Positions 9,132 through 18,418 are shown, counted from the first letter of the stretch. The stretch: DNA of 64,000 nt from Desulfobulbus sp. (GCA_031280615.1 JAITGO010000017.1:186001-250000); one strand, 5' to 3'. Notes: generated by a model not told the origin, from the sequence alone. Translations and numbers: made by a program.

Positions 9132-9895
9132 TGCCCGCTGTCGACCGACCCGATGAAAAGCCGATACGGCTGGGAATTCTCGCCGATATCCACGGCAATT
9201 ACCGGGCCCTGGCGGCGGTGCTGGCCGATATGGCCCAGGCCGGGGTGGAACGGATCGTTTCCCTCGGCGACAACATCGGTTACGGTCCGGAACCCGAGGA
9301 GGTAGTCCGGGCCCTGATCGAGCATCGGGTGGTGTCGGTGATGGGCAACCACGAACTGGGACTGTTCAGCCGGAGCTATTGCAAACGGCTGCACGCCGTG
9401 GCCCGCGATTCCCTCGCCCTGACCCGAACTCTGCTCAGTCCCGAATCCCTGGCATGGTTGGAAGCGCTTCCGGCAGTACTTTGCGACGGCGGCGTGCGGT
9501 ATGTGCACGGCTGTCCGCCGCGGTCGGCCACCATCTATCTCTATGAACCCACCGAAAACCGGCTGCAGCGGGTGTTTGCCTCCTATTCGGAACGGTTCTG
9601 CTTTGCCGGACACACCCACGATTTTGGCTGGTACCGTCAGACCGGCACCGAGGTGGCCAGCCAGGAGGTGGCGATAGGGCAGGTGCCCCTTGAGCCCGAT
9701 GCACGCTACCTGCTCAAGCCCGGCAGTGTCGGCCAGCCGCGCGACCTGGTCGACTGGCATGCCAAGTACATGATCTGGGACCAGGCCGCAGCGGCCATCG
9801 ACATCCGTTCGGTCCCCTACGATGTGCAGACGACCATCCGCCTGCTCGGCGAGCGCGGATTCCCGGCAAGTAACGCCAAACGTCTCTATTGGTGA
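9131..9895 (+). CDS. Calcineurin-like metallophosphoesterase
   Basis: The 254-residue protein has the dimetal phosphoesterase motifs in order: LADIHGN (residues 18-23), GDNIGYGPEP, GNHE and a late GHTH. These bind two metals and hydrolyse phosphoester bonds. The arrangement resembles the YfcE/diadenosine-tetraphosphatase-like group; the substrate cannot be deduced. The ATG shares one base with the stop of the thiolase gene (TGATG), and a Ser/Thr kinase starts five bases after its stop. The pairing with a kinase raises the possibility of protein phosphatase activity, but family similarity does not require it. Confidence 0.88.
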   Translation: MPAVDRPDEKPIRLGILADIHGNYRALAAVLADMAQAGVERIVSLGDNIGYGPEPEEVVRALIEHRVVSVMGNHELGLFSRSYCKRLHAVARDSLALTRTLLSPESLAWLEALPAVLCDGGVRYVHGCPPRSATIYLYEPTENRLQRVFASYSERFCFAGHTHDFGWYRQTGTEVASQEVAIGQVPLEPDARYLLKPGSVGQPRDLVDWHAKYMIWDQAAAAIDIRSVPYDVQTTIRLLGERGFPASNAKRLYW

Positions 9896-9899
9896 GGGC

Positions 9900-11219
9900 A
9901 TGCAACAGATCGGCAGATATCAGGTAATCCGCCGCCTGGGCAAGGGCGCGATGGGGTCGGTGTACAAGGCGATCGTGCCGGTGATCGACAAGGTGGTGGC
10001 CATCAAGCTGCTCGATCCCAACGAACTGCTGGAGGATATCCTCGGCCTGGATCGATTGCGGGAGATTTTTACCTCCGAGGCCCGGACTATGGCAGCCTTC
10101 AATCAACCCTTCCTGGTCACGGCCCACGATTTCGACCACGACCAGCGCGGCCGGCCCTTTTTCGTCATGGACTATATCTGCAACAACCTGGGCGAGATGA
10201 TGGGCGAAACCTTCCGTATCGAGGAGGATTCGCGCGTCATCCGGGCCGCCAAGGTGCTGCATTACGGCCGCCAGATCCTGGCGGCGCTGGATTTCCTGCA
10301 CCATCATCGCATCGTCCATCGGGACATCAAGCCGCAAAATATCCTGGTCACCGACGAGGACACCGTCAAAATCTGCGATTTCGGCATGGCCCTGGTCGAA
10401 GGCGTGTCCTTTTCGGGACCGGACAACATGCAGATCGGCTCTCCTTGCTATACCCCGCCGGAACAGCGCAAGAATCCCAAGACCGTCGATGGCCGCGCCG
10501 ACCTCTACTCGGCCGGGGTGCTGCTCTACCGTATGCTCACCGGCACCTTGCCCGGCATGCAGAGCTTCTCCCTGTCCTTGGTCGATCCCCAGTACGACCG
10601 CTCCTGGGACGATTTTTTCGGCCAAGCCCTGCGCTGGCGGCCGGAGGAGCGGTTCCAGTCCGCCGCCGAAATGTTGGCCGCCTTTGAACGGCTCTCTTTG
10701 GGGCCGGCGGCGCCGGCCATCGAATGCCCGCTTCCGGCCCCCGGCGAGATCCCGGTGCGGTTGCGGAGCGAACCGGTCAATGTCTGCCGCTCCCGCGCCC
10801 GGTCGCATTTCGCGGTCAATGCGCTTTTCCGTCCCCTGGAACCGGTGTGCAACCGGTTGGAGGAAGGCAGGGAGGCGGTTGTCGACCGGACCACCGGCCT
10901 GATGTGGCAGCGCCAAAGCAGCGAGTATCCCCTGACCCTGGCCGGTGCGCTCAAGTATGTGGACCGGCTGAATGCAGAAGGCCATGGCGAATGCCGGAAT
11001 TGGCGGCTGCCTACGGTCAACGAACTGCTCAGCCTGCTGCCGTCGGCCGAGCGGCCGGAGCTGGTCGGCGGTTCGGCGGCCCGGCAAGGCCACTGGTTGT
11101 GGAGCTGCGACCGTCATGGACAGCATGAAAGTTGGTATGTTAATATGAGTATGGGATATGCCGGTGTTCAGGATATGTACTGCCTGAATTATGTGCGAGC
11201 CGTTGCCGCCACCGTTTGA
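9900..11219 (+). CDS. Ser/Thr protein kinase with C-terminal Lcl-type (DUF1566) domain
   Basis: The 439-residue protein has a Hanks-type kinase domain at about residues 7-285. It has the glycine loop LGKGAMGSVYKA (13-24), VAIK lysine (36), HRDIKPQN (140-147) and DFG (160-162), so it looks catalytically competent. There is no transmembrane segment. The last 115 residues form an Lcl/DUF1566 domain, recognised by TGLMWQRQ, NWRLPTVNEL and the terminal VRAVAA. That domain is often found on surface or phage-related proteins and may bind ligands. A GGTGAGG Shine-Dalgarno overlaps the stop of the preceding gene. Confidence 0.9.
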   Translation: MQQIGRYQVIRRLGKGAMGSVYKAIVPVIDKVVAIKLLDPNELLEDILGLDRLREIFTSEARTMAAFNQPFLVTAHDFDHDQRGRPFFVMDYICNNLGEMMGETFRIEEDSRVIRAAKVLHYGRQILAALDFLHHHRIVHRDIKPQNILVTDEDTVKICDFGMALVEGVSFSGPDNMQIGSPCYTPPEQRKNPKTVDGRADLYSAGVLLYRMLTGTLPGMQSFSLSLVDPQYDRSWDDFFGQALRWRPEERFQSAAEMLAAFERLSLGPAAPAIECPLPAPGEIPVRLRSEPVNVCRSRARSHFAVNALFRPLEPVCNRLEEGREAVVDRTTGLMWQRQSSEYPLTLAGALKYVDRLNAEGHGECRNWRLPTVNELLSLLPSAERPELVGGSAARQGHWLWSCDRHGQHESWYVNMSMGYAGVQDMYCLNYVRAVAATV

Positions 11220-11273
11220 ACGGCATTCCAGCAGATTCATTTCTTCTCTTTCGTGATCCGCCGACATTTGCGC

Positions 11274-11753
11274 ATGGAATATCCTATCTCGCACTATTTT
11301 CTCGTCCGTTCCCAATCGGCCGCGCTTGCCGGCCAGCATGTCGAACGTTACCTGGCCAATAATCAGCTGATCGACTATGCGGAGTTCTTCATTCGGGTCG
11401 AAGAGATCCTGAACGGGCAGGACGCCCTGTTCCGGCAGACACTCGAATACGGCATGGCGGCCAACGACGAATTCGCCCGGCGCATGCTCGACCATCTCAA
11501 GGAAGAAGGGGTCCGCACCCTGGACCAATTGCTCGAGGTGCAGCAGGGCTACGTGACCAAGGTGTTGCACACCCTGACCCATCTCCTCGACGGCTTCATC
11601 GGCATCGATTCGGTCTTCTACAATCTGGTCGAGGATTCCCACTGGCTGAGCGACGCCTTGTCCGAAAACATCCGCACCCATCCCACCCTCTTTTGGCTGG
11701 TCCCGGTCCGCACGGGCAAGCTCGAAGCCTCGGTTCTCCATCCGGTCGATTGA
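11274..11753 (+). CDS. Conserved hypothetical protein
   Basis: The frame encodes 159 residues from the ATG at 11274; a GTG at 11253 would add seven. Neither has a good Shine-Dalgarno. The protein looks alpha-helical and soluble, with acidic segments such as YAEFFIRVEEILNGQD and long helices that include HTLTHLLDGFIGID. I recognise no family. It follows the kinase gene by about 54 bases and ends before the extended -10 promoter of the histidine kinase, so it is likely the last gene of the ttcA-like/phosphoesterase/kinase run. Codon pattern matches its neighbours. Confidence 0.7.
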   Translation: MEYPISHYFLVRSQSAALAGQHVERYLANNQLIDYAEFFIRVEEILNGQDALFRQTLEYGMAANDEFARRMLDHLKEEGVRTLDQLLEVQQGYVTKVLHTLTHLLDGFIGIDSVFYNLVEDSHWLSDALSENIRTHPTLFWLVPVRTGKLEASVLHPVD

Positions 11754-11834
11754 TCCGGCTCCATCCGACGCCTCTCCCGCTCCCTTCGTTTGCGGGAAGG
11801 TGAGGCGCTTAACTGTGTGATTTGCGAGAAAACA

Positions 11835-11843
11835 TGGTATAAT
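11835..11843 (+). promoter_or_regulatory. Extended -10 promoter of the histidine kinase operon
   Basis: TGG followed directly by a perfect TATAAT (11838-11843) forms an extended -10 element. There is no good -35 box at 17 bases, which such promoters do not need. The start would be about 45 bases before the kinase ATG. Confidence 0.6.
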
Positions 11844-11896
11844 AGAAAAATCCGCGCATAATTTTTGCGACTGTTGATTATTCGACGGGAAAACCG

Positions 11897-13855
11897 ATGC
11901 CTTCTTTTCTCTTTGGTTCCATCCGGAAAACGCTGATCGTCCTGGTGCTGTTGGCGGTACTGCCGGCTTTGGCCATCCTGCTTTACACCGGCCGGGAGTT
12001 GCGTCGCCAGGTGGTCCAGGAGGAGGAGGGATATGCCCTGCGCCAGGTGCAGGCAATGGCGGCCCACCATGAACGGGTGGTCGACAACGCCCGCTTGCTG
12101 CTGATGGCCCTGGCCAAGTCTTCCGAGGTCCGCAACCTCGATATCGCCGCCTGCCGAACCCTGTTGCCTGAAATTCTCGCCAGCAATACCGCCTACGTTT
12201 CCTTTTCCCTGGCCAATGCCGACGGCCGGGTGCTGGTTGCCGCGCCGGAAGGCGCCGACACCAACATCAGCGCCTCTCCCTTTTTCCGTGCCGCCATGGA
12301 CAGCGGCTCCTTTTTCGTGGGTAATTACACCTTCGTGCAAGCCAAGCGCCGGGTCGTGGTCCATTTCGTTCAACCCGTGGTCGGGCCGGACGACCGGATC
12401 GTCGGGGTGCTGGTGGCCGATTTCGATCTGAGTTATTTCGGCCGCATTTTCTACGATACCCACCTGCCGGAAGCGTCGGTCTTCACCCTGACCGATGCCC
12501 AGGGCATGCGGCTGACCCGGTTTCCGGAAACCGAAAAATACACCTGGGTCCGCGACTTGCCGCAAATGGTGGCACGTATGTCCGGCCACAAAGAAGAGGG
12601 CACCTTCCTCGAGACCGGGGTGGACGGGGTCAGGCGCCTCTACAGCTTCAAACGTCTGCACTTCCAGGGGGCGTCCTTTCCTTATCTGATGATTCGCCTG
12701 GGCATTCCGGTGGAACTGGCCCTGAGCGAGGCCCGCGCCGTGATCAACCGCAACGTCGGCCTGCTGGCGTTGGCCACGGTTTTGGCCCTGGTGACCGCAT
12801 GGTGTGTCGGCGAGGTGACCATGATGCGACGGCTGAACCGCCTGATCGAAGCCACCGGCAGGGTCAAGGCGGGCGACTTGAGCAGCCGCATCGGCGACGA
12901 GGCCGGTTCCGGAGAACTGGGGCAGCTGGGCTCCGCCTTTGACAGCATGGCCGAGGAACTGGAACGCAAGGAGCGCGACCGTTCCCTGGCCGAAGAGCAA
13001 TTGCGCCGTTTGAACGAGGAATTGGAAGAGCGGGTGGCCAAGCGGACCGAAGAGTTGGCCGGCGCCAACCGTAACCTCCAACAGACGCTCAATGACTTGC
13101 AGCGGATGCAAAAACAACTGGTCCTGGCCGAAAAGCTGGCCGCTCTGGGCGAGCTGGTGGCAGGTGTTGCCCATGAAATCAACACACCGGTCGGGGTGGC
13201 CCTGTCGGCCGGATCGACCATGGCCGAGAAAAACCGAAACCTGGCCGAACTTTTTGGCCAGGGAGAGATGAAGCGCTCGGATTTGACGCAATTTCTCGAA
13301 GATTCCCGCGAGGGAACCGAGATGATCCTGATGAACCTGGATCGCGCCTCCAACCTGATCCGCAGCTTCAAGATGGTGGCCGCCGACCAAGTCTCGGAGC
13401 AGCGGCGGACCTTTGAGGTGAAAAAATATATCGAAGAGCTATTGCTCAGCCTGCGGCCGAAACTGAAAAGCATCAATCCCCACGTCGAGATCGTCTGCGA
13501 GGACAATGTGGTGATCGAGAGCTATCCAGGTGCCTTTTCGCAAATTTTGACCAATTTGATCGTCAACACACTGACCCACGGTTTCGATCCGGCGCAGGCG
13601 GGCACCATCCGGATTGAGGTGCGCCGCACCGACGGCAACCTGGAGTTGCGCTACGCCGACAACGGCAAGGGCATGCCCGCCGAGATCCGCGACCGCATCT
13701 TCGAACCCTTTTTTACCACTGCCCGTGGCCAGGGATCGACCGGCCTCGGGATGCATATTGTCTTCAACATCGTCACCCGGACCCTGGGCGGCACCATCAC
13801 CTGCGAGAGTACGCCGGGGCAGGGGACCGTGTTCGTCATGACCATGCCGGTGTGA
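11897..13855 (+). CDS. Cache/HAMP sensor histidine kinase
   Basis: The 652-residue membrane kinase has a first transmembrane helix at about residues 12-30, a periplasmic double-Cache-like sensor to about 275, a second helix near 283-303 and a HAMP domain to about 355. A coiled-coil precedes the HisKA-type segment with phospho-acceptor His 426 in AHEINTP. The ATPase motifs are complete: NLIVNTLTHG (N box), DNGKGMP (G1), IFEPFFTT (F) and GSTGLGMHIV (G2). It should phosphorylate the response regulator encoded 12 bases downstream. The sensed ligand is unknown. Confidence 0.92.
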   Translation: MPSFLFGSIRKTLIVLVLLAVLPALAILLYTGRELRRQVVQEEEGYALRQVQAMAAHHERVVDNARLLLMALAKSSEVRNLDIAACRTLLPEILASNTAYVSFSLANADGRVLVAAPEGADTNISASPFFRAAMDSGSFFVGNYTFVQAKRRVVVHFVQPVVGPDDRIVGVLVADFDLSYFGRIFYDTHLPEASVFTLTDAQGMRLTRFPETEKYTWVRDLPQMVARMSGHKEEGTFLETGVDGVRRLYSFKRLHFQGASFPYLMIRLGIPVELALSEARAVINRNVGLLALATVLALVTAWCVGEVTMMRRLNRLIEATGRVKAGDLSSRIGDEAGSGELGQLGSAFDSMAEELERKERDRSLAEEQLRRLNEELEERVAKRTEELAGANRNLQQTLNDLQRMQKQLVLAEKLAALGELVAGVAHEINTPVGVALSAGSTMAEKNRNLAELFGQGEMKRSDLTQFLEDSREGTEMILMNLDRASNLIRSFKMVAADQVSEQRRTFEVKKYIEELLLSLRPKLKSINPHVEIVCEDNVVIESYPGAFSQILTNLIVNTLTHGFDPAQAGTIRIEVRRTDGNLELRYADNGKGMPAEIRDRIFEPFFTTARGQGSTGLGMHIVFNIVTRTLGGTITCESTPGQGTVFVMTMPV

Positions 13856-13867
13856 TGCGAAAGAACC

Positions 13868-15448
13868 ATGTCTGATTTCGATGAGATCCTGTTCAAGGAC
13901 GAACCCCCCGAGCCGACCCGCAGTCCGGGCCACCCGACGGCGATTCCCGACGATCCGTGGAAGATCCTGATCGTCGACGACGAGGCCGACGTACACAGCG
14001 TCACCACCTACATGATCAAGGGAATCGATTTCCTGGGCCGTGGCTTCGCCTTCTTCCATGCCTACAGTGGCCGCGAGGCGCGGGAGATCATGAGCGAGCA
14101 CCAGGACATGGCAGTGATCCTGCTCGACGTGGTCATGGAAACCGAGGACAGCGGCCTGCGGCTGGTGCATTACATCCGGGAGGAATTGAACAACCACACG
14201 GTGAGGATCGTGCTCCGTACCGGCCAGCCGGGCAAGGCGCCTGCGGCCAAGGTGATCGTGGAGTACGACATCAACGACTACAAGGAAAAAACCGAACTCA
14301 CCTTGGACAAGATGCTGGTCACGGTGATTTCGGCCCTCCGCAGCTACCACTTCATCTCCACGCTCGAAAACAACCGCAAGGGCCTGAAGAAAATCATCAG
14401 CGCCTCCTCCGATATTTTCGAACGCCAGTCCCTGCAGCAGCTCGGCAGCGGCGTGCTCCAGCAATTGACCTCGATCCTGCAGCTGCGCGACGACAGCATC
14501 TGCCAGTTCACTTCGGGGTTGACGGTATCGAGGATCGAGGGGCAGCAACTGGTGCTGGCGGGCACCGGCGCCTTTGGTCAGTACGTCGACCGGCCCTTTG
14601 CCGAGGTGGAGACCCAGCTGATCCAAACCGCCCTGGACCAGGCGCAATCCCGCCAGCACGGCTTTTTCTGCGAAGGGGGGAAATGCGCCTGGTATTTCAA
14701 GAGCCAGACCGGTTCGGAGAATTTCCTCTATTTCGAGATCGCCAAGGAGCTGGACGAAAACGACCGGGATTTGCTGGAGCTGTTTTTCACCAATGTTTCC
14801 CTGGCCTACGACAACCTCTTCCTGCACCAGGGCATCGAGGACACCCAGAAGGAGATCATCTTCCACATCGCCGAAACCATGGAATGCCGGTCCGCCGAAA
14901 CCGGCAGCCATGTCCGGAGGGTGGCCGAGTACGCCCGCCTGCTGGCGCTTAAGTACGGTTTGAGCGAGGAAGAGGCCGAGATGCTCAAACTGGCCTCCAC
15001 GCCGCACGACCTGGGCAAGATCGGCATTCCGGATTCCATTCTCAACAAACCCGGCCCCCTGACACCGGAGGAATACCAGATCATCAAAACGCATGTCTAC
15101 CGTGGCCACGACCTGCTGATCAATTCGCCCAGCCCGATCATCAAGGCTGCGGCCAACATCATTCTCCAGCATCATGAACGGTGGGATGGGCAAGGCTATC
15201 CCCAGGGATTGCAGGGAGAAAATATCCACATTTACGGCCGGATCATCGGCGTTGCCGATGTGTTCGACGCCCTGTCCAACCGGCGCGTCTACCACGAGGC
15301 CTGGACCTGGGACGAGGTGTTCGCCCATTTCCGGGAAGAGCGTGGCCGTCATTTCGACCCCAAACTCGTGGATATCCTGCTGGAAAATCAGGAGGAGTTC
15401 AAAGCCATCTGGTCGCGCTACAACGCCGTTGGCGTGCAGTTCACCTGA
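13868..15448 (+). CDS. Response regulator with HD-GYP cyclic-di-GMP phosphodiesterase domain
   Basis: The 526-residue protein has a receiver domain at about residues 30-155 with the phospho-acceptor Asp 87 in ILLDVVM. A middle region of about 180 residues matches the DUF3369-type linker domain. The C-terminal HD-GYP domain has HD at 380-381 in PHDLGKIGIPD, HHERWDGQGYPQG from 435, and a following RIIGVADVFDAL. Such enzymes hydrolyse cyclic-di-GMP. All metal ligands I can check are present. It is the obvious partner of the upstream kinase, so the pair should tie an extracytoplasmic signal to cyclic-di-GMP breakdown. Confidence 0.93.
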   Translation: MSDFDEILFKDEPPEPTRSPGHPTAIPDDPWKILIVDDEADVHSVTTYMIKGIDFLGRGFAFFHAYSGREAREIMSEHQDMAVILLDVVMETEDSGLRLVHYIREELNNHTVRIVLRTGQPGKAPAAKVIVEYDINDYKEKTELTLDKMLVTVISALRSYHFISTLENNRKGLKKIISASSDIFERQSLQQLGSGVLQQLTSILQLRDDSICQFTSGLTVSRIEGQQLVLAGTGAFGQYVDRPFAEVETQLIQTALDQAQSRQHGFFCEGGKCAWYFKSQTGSENFLYFEIAKELDENDRDLLELFFTNVSLAYDNLFLHQGIEDTQKEIIFHIAETMECRSAETGSHVRRVAEYARLLALKYGLSEEEAEMLKLASTPHDLGKIGIPDSILNKPGPLTPEEYQIIKTHVYRGHDLLINSPSPIIKAAANIILQHHERWDGQGYPQGLQGENIHIYGRIIGVADVFDALSNRRVYHEAWTWDEVFAHFREERGRHFDPKLVDILLENQEEFKAIWSRYNAVGVQFT

Positions 15449-15475
15449 AAAGCGGGCCAATAAGAGGGAAACAGG

Positions 15476-15505
15476 GCGCCGCCGTGGCGGTCGTGCGCTT
15501 TTTCT
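15476..15505 (+). terminator. Possible terminator after the HD-GYP response regulator
   Basis: An interrupted G+C-rich stem (outer pairs 15476-15479 with 15495-15498, inner CGCC/GGCG) is followed by five T and, further on, six T. The stem contains a bulge and a very short loop. Confidence 0.4.
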
Positions 15506-15602
15506 TGAATTTTTTCAGCCGCTCAGGGTAATAAATGGGCGGTGAAGGCAACAGCGGTTCGCTTCGCCACCGCATCAATTAAATTGGAGAGGAACGGTAG
15601 GA

Positions 15603-16136
15603 ATGGGAAAAATAGGGAGAAATCAGCCCTGCCCCTGCGGCTCGGGCAGAAAACACAAGCATTGCTGTTTGCCTGCCCAGCGGACGGCGGCAAACGACAA
15701 CCCGACGGATCCGGTGGACCAGATGAAGGTTTCGCTGATGGCGGCCATCGAGAAAATCCAGGGCAAGGCCAGCGAAAAAAAGGAGGTCTTCAACGAACTC
15801 GGAGTTTTCCTGTTTTACAGCGACCAAGAAGGGGATGCCTGGCTGCTCGAGGCCACCGAATCCGATGCGGTCCAGCTTTCCCGGGGCGGCGAACGGCTGG
15901 AGGTGCCCATCGACGAGAATCCCGAGACGATCGAGATCAACTTCAGCCACACCTTCGCCATCCGTGACCGGCAGCTGTTCCTCACTTCCTATGCCGACAA
16001 GACCGAAACCCGGTTCGACCGGGCGCCTGTCCAGCAGATCCGGGCGGCCGTCCGCCGTCTCTACAAACGCTATCCGAAGGAGATGCTCGCCCAGATGCAT
16101 GTGGAATCGGGCGGCCCCGAGGCCGAGGCCGAATAA
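15603..16136 (+). CDS. SEC-C motif protein of unknown function
   Basis: The 177-residue protein starts with a SEC-C zinc motif, RNQPCPCGSGRKHKHCC, at residues 6-22. In SecA the same motif binds SecB and ribosomes; in small proteins it acts as a general zinc hook. The remainder has no recognised domain: a helix near residues 40-65 and a beta-rich part to about 140, ending in an acidic GPEAEAE tail. Candidate Shine-Dalgarno sequences lie within 20 bases upstream of the ATG. The following vanZ-like gene starts six bases after the stop, so the two are probably co-transcribed. Confidence 0.82.
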   Translation: MGKIGRNQPCPCGSGRKHKHCCLPAQRTAANDNPTDPVDQMKVSLMAAIEKIQGKASEKKEVFNELGVFLFYSDQEGDAWLLEATESDAVQLSRGGERLEVPIDENPETIEINFSHTFAIRDRQLFLTSYADKTETRFDRAPVQQIRAAVRRLYKRYPKEMLAQMHVESGGPEAEAE

Positions 16137-16142
16137 CCAGAC

Positions 16143-16568
16143 ATGAAGCGGCTGGACAACGGCTATCGCCTGCTTCCTTTGGTCCTGGCCATGGGGGCAC
16201 TTTTCTATCAGTCACACCAGCCGGGGGACAGCTTCACCCTCCCGGATATCGACTCCATCGACAAACTGCTTCACTGCCTGGTCTATGCGGTTTTGGGGAC
16301 CACTTTTCTTTTTGCCTTGCCCCCGCAGTGGAAGCGGCGGCGTCCCGTGCTGGCCGGGTGGGCGGCGGTACTGTTCTGCCTGCTGTATGGGATTTTCGAC
16401 GAGTTCCATCAATCGTTGATCCCCGGCCGCTTTGCCGGCCTTGACGATCTGGCGGCCGATGTTGTCGGCGGCGCGCTGGCGGTTGCCGGCGACTGGGCCT
16501 GGCGGCGCTGGCGAATGTTCGTGAAGTCCCGGGGAGGTCCCCGCCATGAGCCATCTCGTTCTGGGTGA
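16143..16568 (+). CDS. VanZ-like membrane protein
   Basis: The 141-residue protein has four hydrophobic segments (about residues 9-24, 40-58, 68-84 and 100-117) and the VanZ signature DKLLHCLVYAVLG followed by DEFHQSLIPGR and DLAADVVGG. VanZ-family proteins sit in the inner membrane; one confers teicoplanin resistance in enterococci, but most have no known role. No other van gene is present. The 3' end overlaps the next gene by 23 bases. Confidence 0.88.
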   Translation: MKRLDNGYRLLPLVLAMGALFYQSHQPGDSFTLPDIDSIDKLLHCLVYAVLGTTFLFALPPQWKRRRPVLAGWAAVLFCLLYGIFDEFHQSLIPGRFAGLDDLAADVVGGALAVAGDWAWRRWRMFVKSRGGPRHEPSRSG

Positions 16569-17319
16569 GTGGCATCAACTGTATTACGAATCACTGACCG
16601 GCGACGCTGGGCGCCCCTGGCTGGTGTTCCTGCACGAAGGCCTGGGCAGCGTGGCCCAGTGGGGCGGCTTTCCCCAGGAATTGTGCAGCCGAACCCGTTG
16701 TCCGGGCCTGGTCTACGACCGGCTCGGACATGGCCAGTCCTCCGCACTCGTTTCCCCCCGCACCGGCCGCTATCTCCACGAATATGCCTTGGATGAGTTG
16801 CCCAAAGTCCTTGCCGCCTTGCTTCCCGGCCAGCGCTTCGTGCTCATCGGCCACTCCGACGGCGGCAGCATCAGTTTGATTTTCGGGGCGGAAAATCCCG
16901 GCGGTCTTTTGGGGATCGTCACGGCGGCGGCCCATGTCATGGTCGAGGAGGTGACGGTCGAGGGAGTGCGGAACGCCTTGGCGGCGTGGGAGCAAGGCAA
17001 GCTCAGAAAAGGACTCGGTCGCTACCATGGCGAAAAAAGCCAGACCCTGTTCCGCGCCTGGGCCGAAACCTGGACCAGTCCCGAATTTCGCTCCTGGTCC
17101 ATCGAAGCACTGTTGCCGTCCATTGCGGTCCCGCTGCTGGTCCTTCAGGGCCGGGACGATCAATATGGCACTCCGGCCCAGGTGGAGGCCATCGTCACCC
17201 GGTCCGGCGGCTCTGCCACCCCGCTACTCCTGGAGGAGTGCGGCCATTCCCCCCATCTCGACTTTCCTGAACTGACCCTGGACCTGATGGCCTGCTTCGT
17301 CAACCGGCTTGCCCGCTGA
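16546..17319 (+). CDS. Alpha/beta-fold hydrolase
   Basis: The 257-residue soluble protein is an alpha/beta hydrolase of the esterase/lactonase kind. It has an oxyanion-hole segment LHEGLGS at residues 29-35, a nucleophile elbow GHSDGG with Ser 104, a likely acid in LQGRDDQYG and a catalytic histidine in ECGHSPHLD near residue 240. The substrate cannot be deduced; the family includes esterases, dehalogenases and peptidases. A GGGGAGG Shine-Dalgarno lies inside the vanZ-like gene. A good intrinsic terminator follows. Confidence 0.88.
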   Translation: MSHLVLGEWHQLYYESLTGDAGRPWLVFLHEGLGSVAQWGGFPQELCSRTRCPGLVYDRLGHGQSSALVSPRTGRYLHEYALDELPKVLAALLPGQRFVLIGHSDGGSISLIFGAENPGGLLGIVTAAAHVMVEEVTVEGVRNALAAWEQGKLRKGLGRYHGEKSQTLFRAWAETWTSPEFRSWSIEALLPSIAVPLLVLQGRDDQYGTPAQVEAIVTRSGGSATPLLLEECGHSPHLDFPELTLDLMACFVNRLAR

Positions 17320-17326
17320 TTCGGGC

Positions 17327-17368
17327 GGGGCCGGCAAGTCGCGTCGGCCCCTCTTCCGTTTTTTATTT
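17327..17368 (+). terminator. Intrinsic terminator after the alpha/beta hydrolase
   Basis: A nine-pair stem with one G-U (17327-17335 with 17343-17351) closes a seven-base loop and is followed by a pyrimidine tract with six T. The T tract runs into the 3' end of hemB, which is transcribed in the opposite direction. Confidence 0.8.
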
Positions 17369-18343
17369 CCGCTCCGCCAGCAGCCTGGCCATGTCCTTGG
17401 CAAAATAGGTGAGGATGAGGTCGGCGCCGGCGCGGCGGATGGCGAGCAGCGATTCGGCCATGACCCGTTCGCCGTCGATCCAACCCTTTTCGGCCGCCGC
17501 CTTGATCATGGCATATTCGCCGCTGACCTGGTAGGCGGCGATTGGCAGGTCGAACTCGTCGTGCAGCCGGCCGATGATGTCGAGGTAGGCCAGAGCCGGC
17601 TTAACCATGAGAATGTCCGCCCCCTCTTCGACATCGAGCGTGGCTTCGCGCAGGGCTTCCCGACTGTTGGCCGGATCCATCTGGTAGCCGCTACGGTCGC
17701 CGAATTGGGGAGCGCACTCGGCGGCGTCGCGGAACGGCCCGTAAAAGGCCGAGGCGTACTTGACCGCGTAGGACATGATCGGCACCATGTGGAACGACTC
17801 TTCGTCGAGCGTGGTGCGGATCTCGCTCACCCGTCCGTCCATCATGTCCGAGGGGGCCACCATGTCGGCCCCGGCCTGGGCGTGGGACAGGGCGGTCTTG
17901 GCCAGCAATTCGAGGGTGGCGTCGTTGTCGACCTCATTGCCGGCCAGGCAGCCGCAGTGGCCGTGATCGGTGTATTCGCACAGACAGACATCGGTCACCA
18001 CGGTCAGCTCCGGTGTCTTGTTCTTCAGCTCACGGATCGCCTGCTGGATAATGCCGTTCTTGGCATAGGCGCCAGAACCGAGCGCGTCCTTCTTCTCCGG
18101 CAGGCCAAACAGGATGACCGACCGGACCCCCAGGCTCAGACACTCCTTGGCTTCCTTGGCCAATCGGTCGATCGACAGCCGGAAAACGCCCGGCATGGAG
18201 ACAATCTCCTGGCGTTGGTCTTTGCCAGGCAGAACAAAGAGGGGATAGATCATCTGTTCCGGCGCCAGCCGGGTTTCGCGGATCATGGCGCGGAGGGATT
18301 CGGTACGGCGCATGCGGCGTGGCCGATATTCGGGAAAAACCAT
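17363..18343 (-). CDS. hemB: Delta-aminolevulinic acid dehydratase (porphobilinogen synthase)
   Basis: HemB condenses two aminolevulinate molecules to porphobilinogen in tetrapyrrole synthesis. The 326-residue protein has the zinc-type cysteine cluster [15 protein letters not shown], so it is probably a zinc enzyme. The two Schiff-base lysines are in [16 protein letters not shown] and [10 protein letters not shown]. Length is standard. A GAGGTG Shine-Dalgarno lies four bases upstream of the ATG. It follows the ntrX-like gene by 75 bases on the same strand. Tetrapyrroles here could serve siroheme, cytochromes or cobamide. Confidence 0.97.
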   Translation of the reverse strand: MVFPEYRPRRMRRTESLRAMIRETRLAPEQMIYPLFVLPGKDQRQEIVSMPGVFRLSIDRLAKEAKECLSLGVRSVILFGLPEKKDALGSGAYAKNGIIQQAIRELKNKTPELTVVTDVCLCEYTDHGHCGCLAGNEVDNDATLELLAKTALSHAQAGADMVAPSDMMDGRVSEIRTTLDEESFHMVPIMSYAVKYASAFYGPFRDAAECAPQFGDRSGYQMDPANSREALREATLDVEEGADILMVKPALAYLDIIGRLHDEFDLPIAAYQVSGEYAMIKAAAEKGWIDGERVMAESLLAIRRAGADLILTYFAKDMARLLAERK

Positions 18344-18418
18344 GGGGCACCTCGATAAAAAAAGGGTTGTTGCGGTTAATGGCCTGTTGGGGCGCGGAAG
18401 GCGGGCTTGCGAGCGGGA

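Noticed and set aside
11769..11807. Hairpin before the histidine kinase gene
   Set aside because: Two G+C stems are separated by a four-base bulge and no T tract follows, so I do not call it a terminator.
9714..12056. 780-codon minus-strand frame opposite the kinase and hypothetical gene
   Set aside because: Both plus-strand genes have clear motifs or position support; the minus frame has none.
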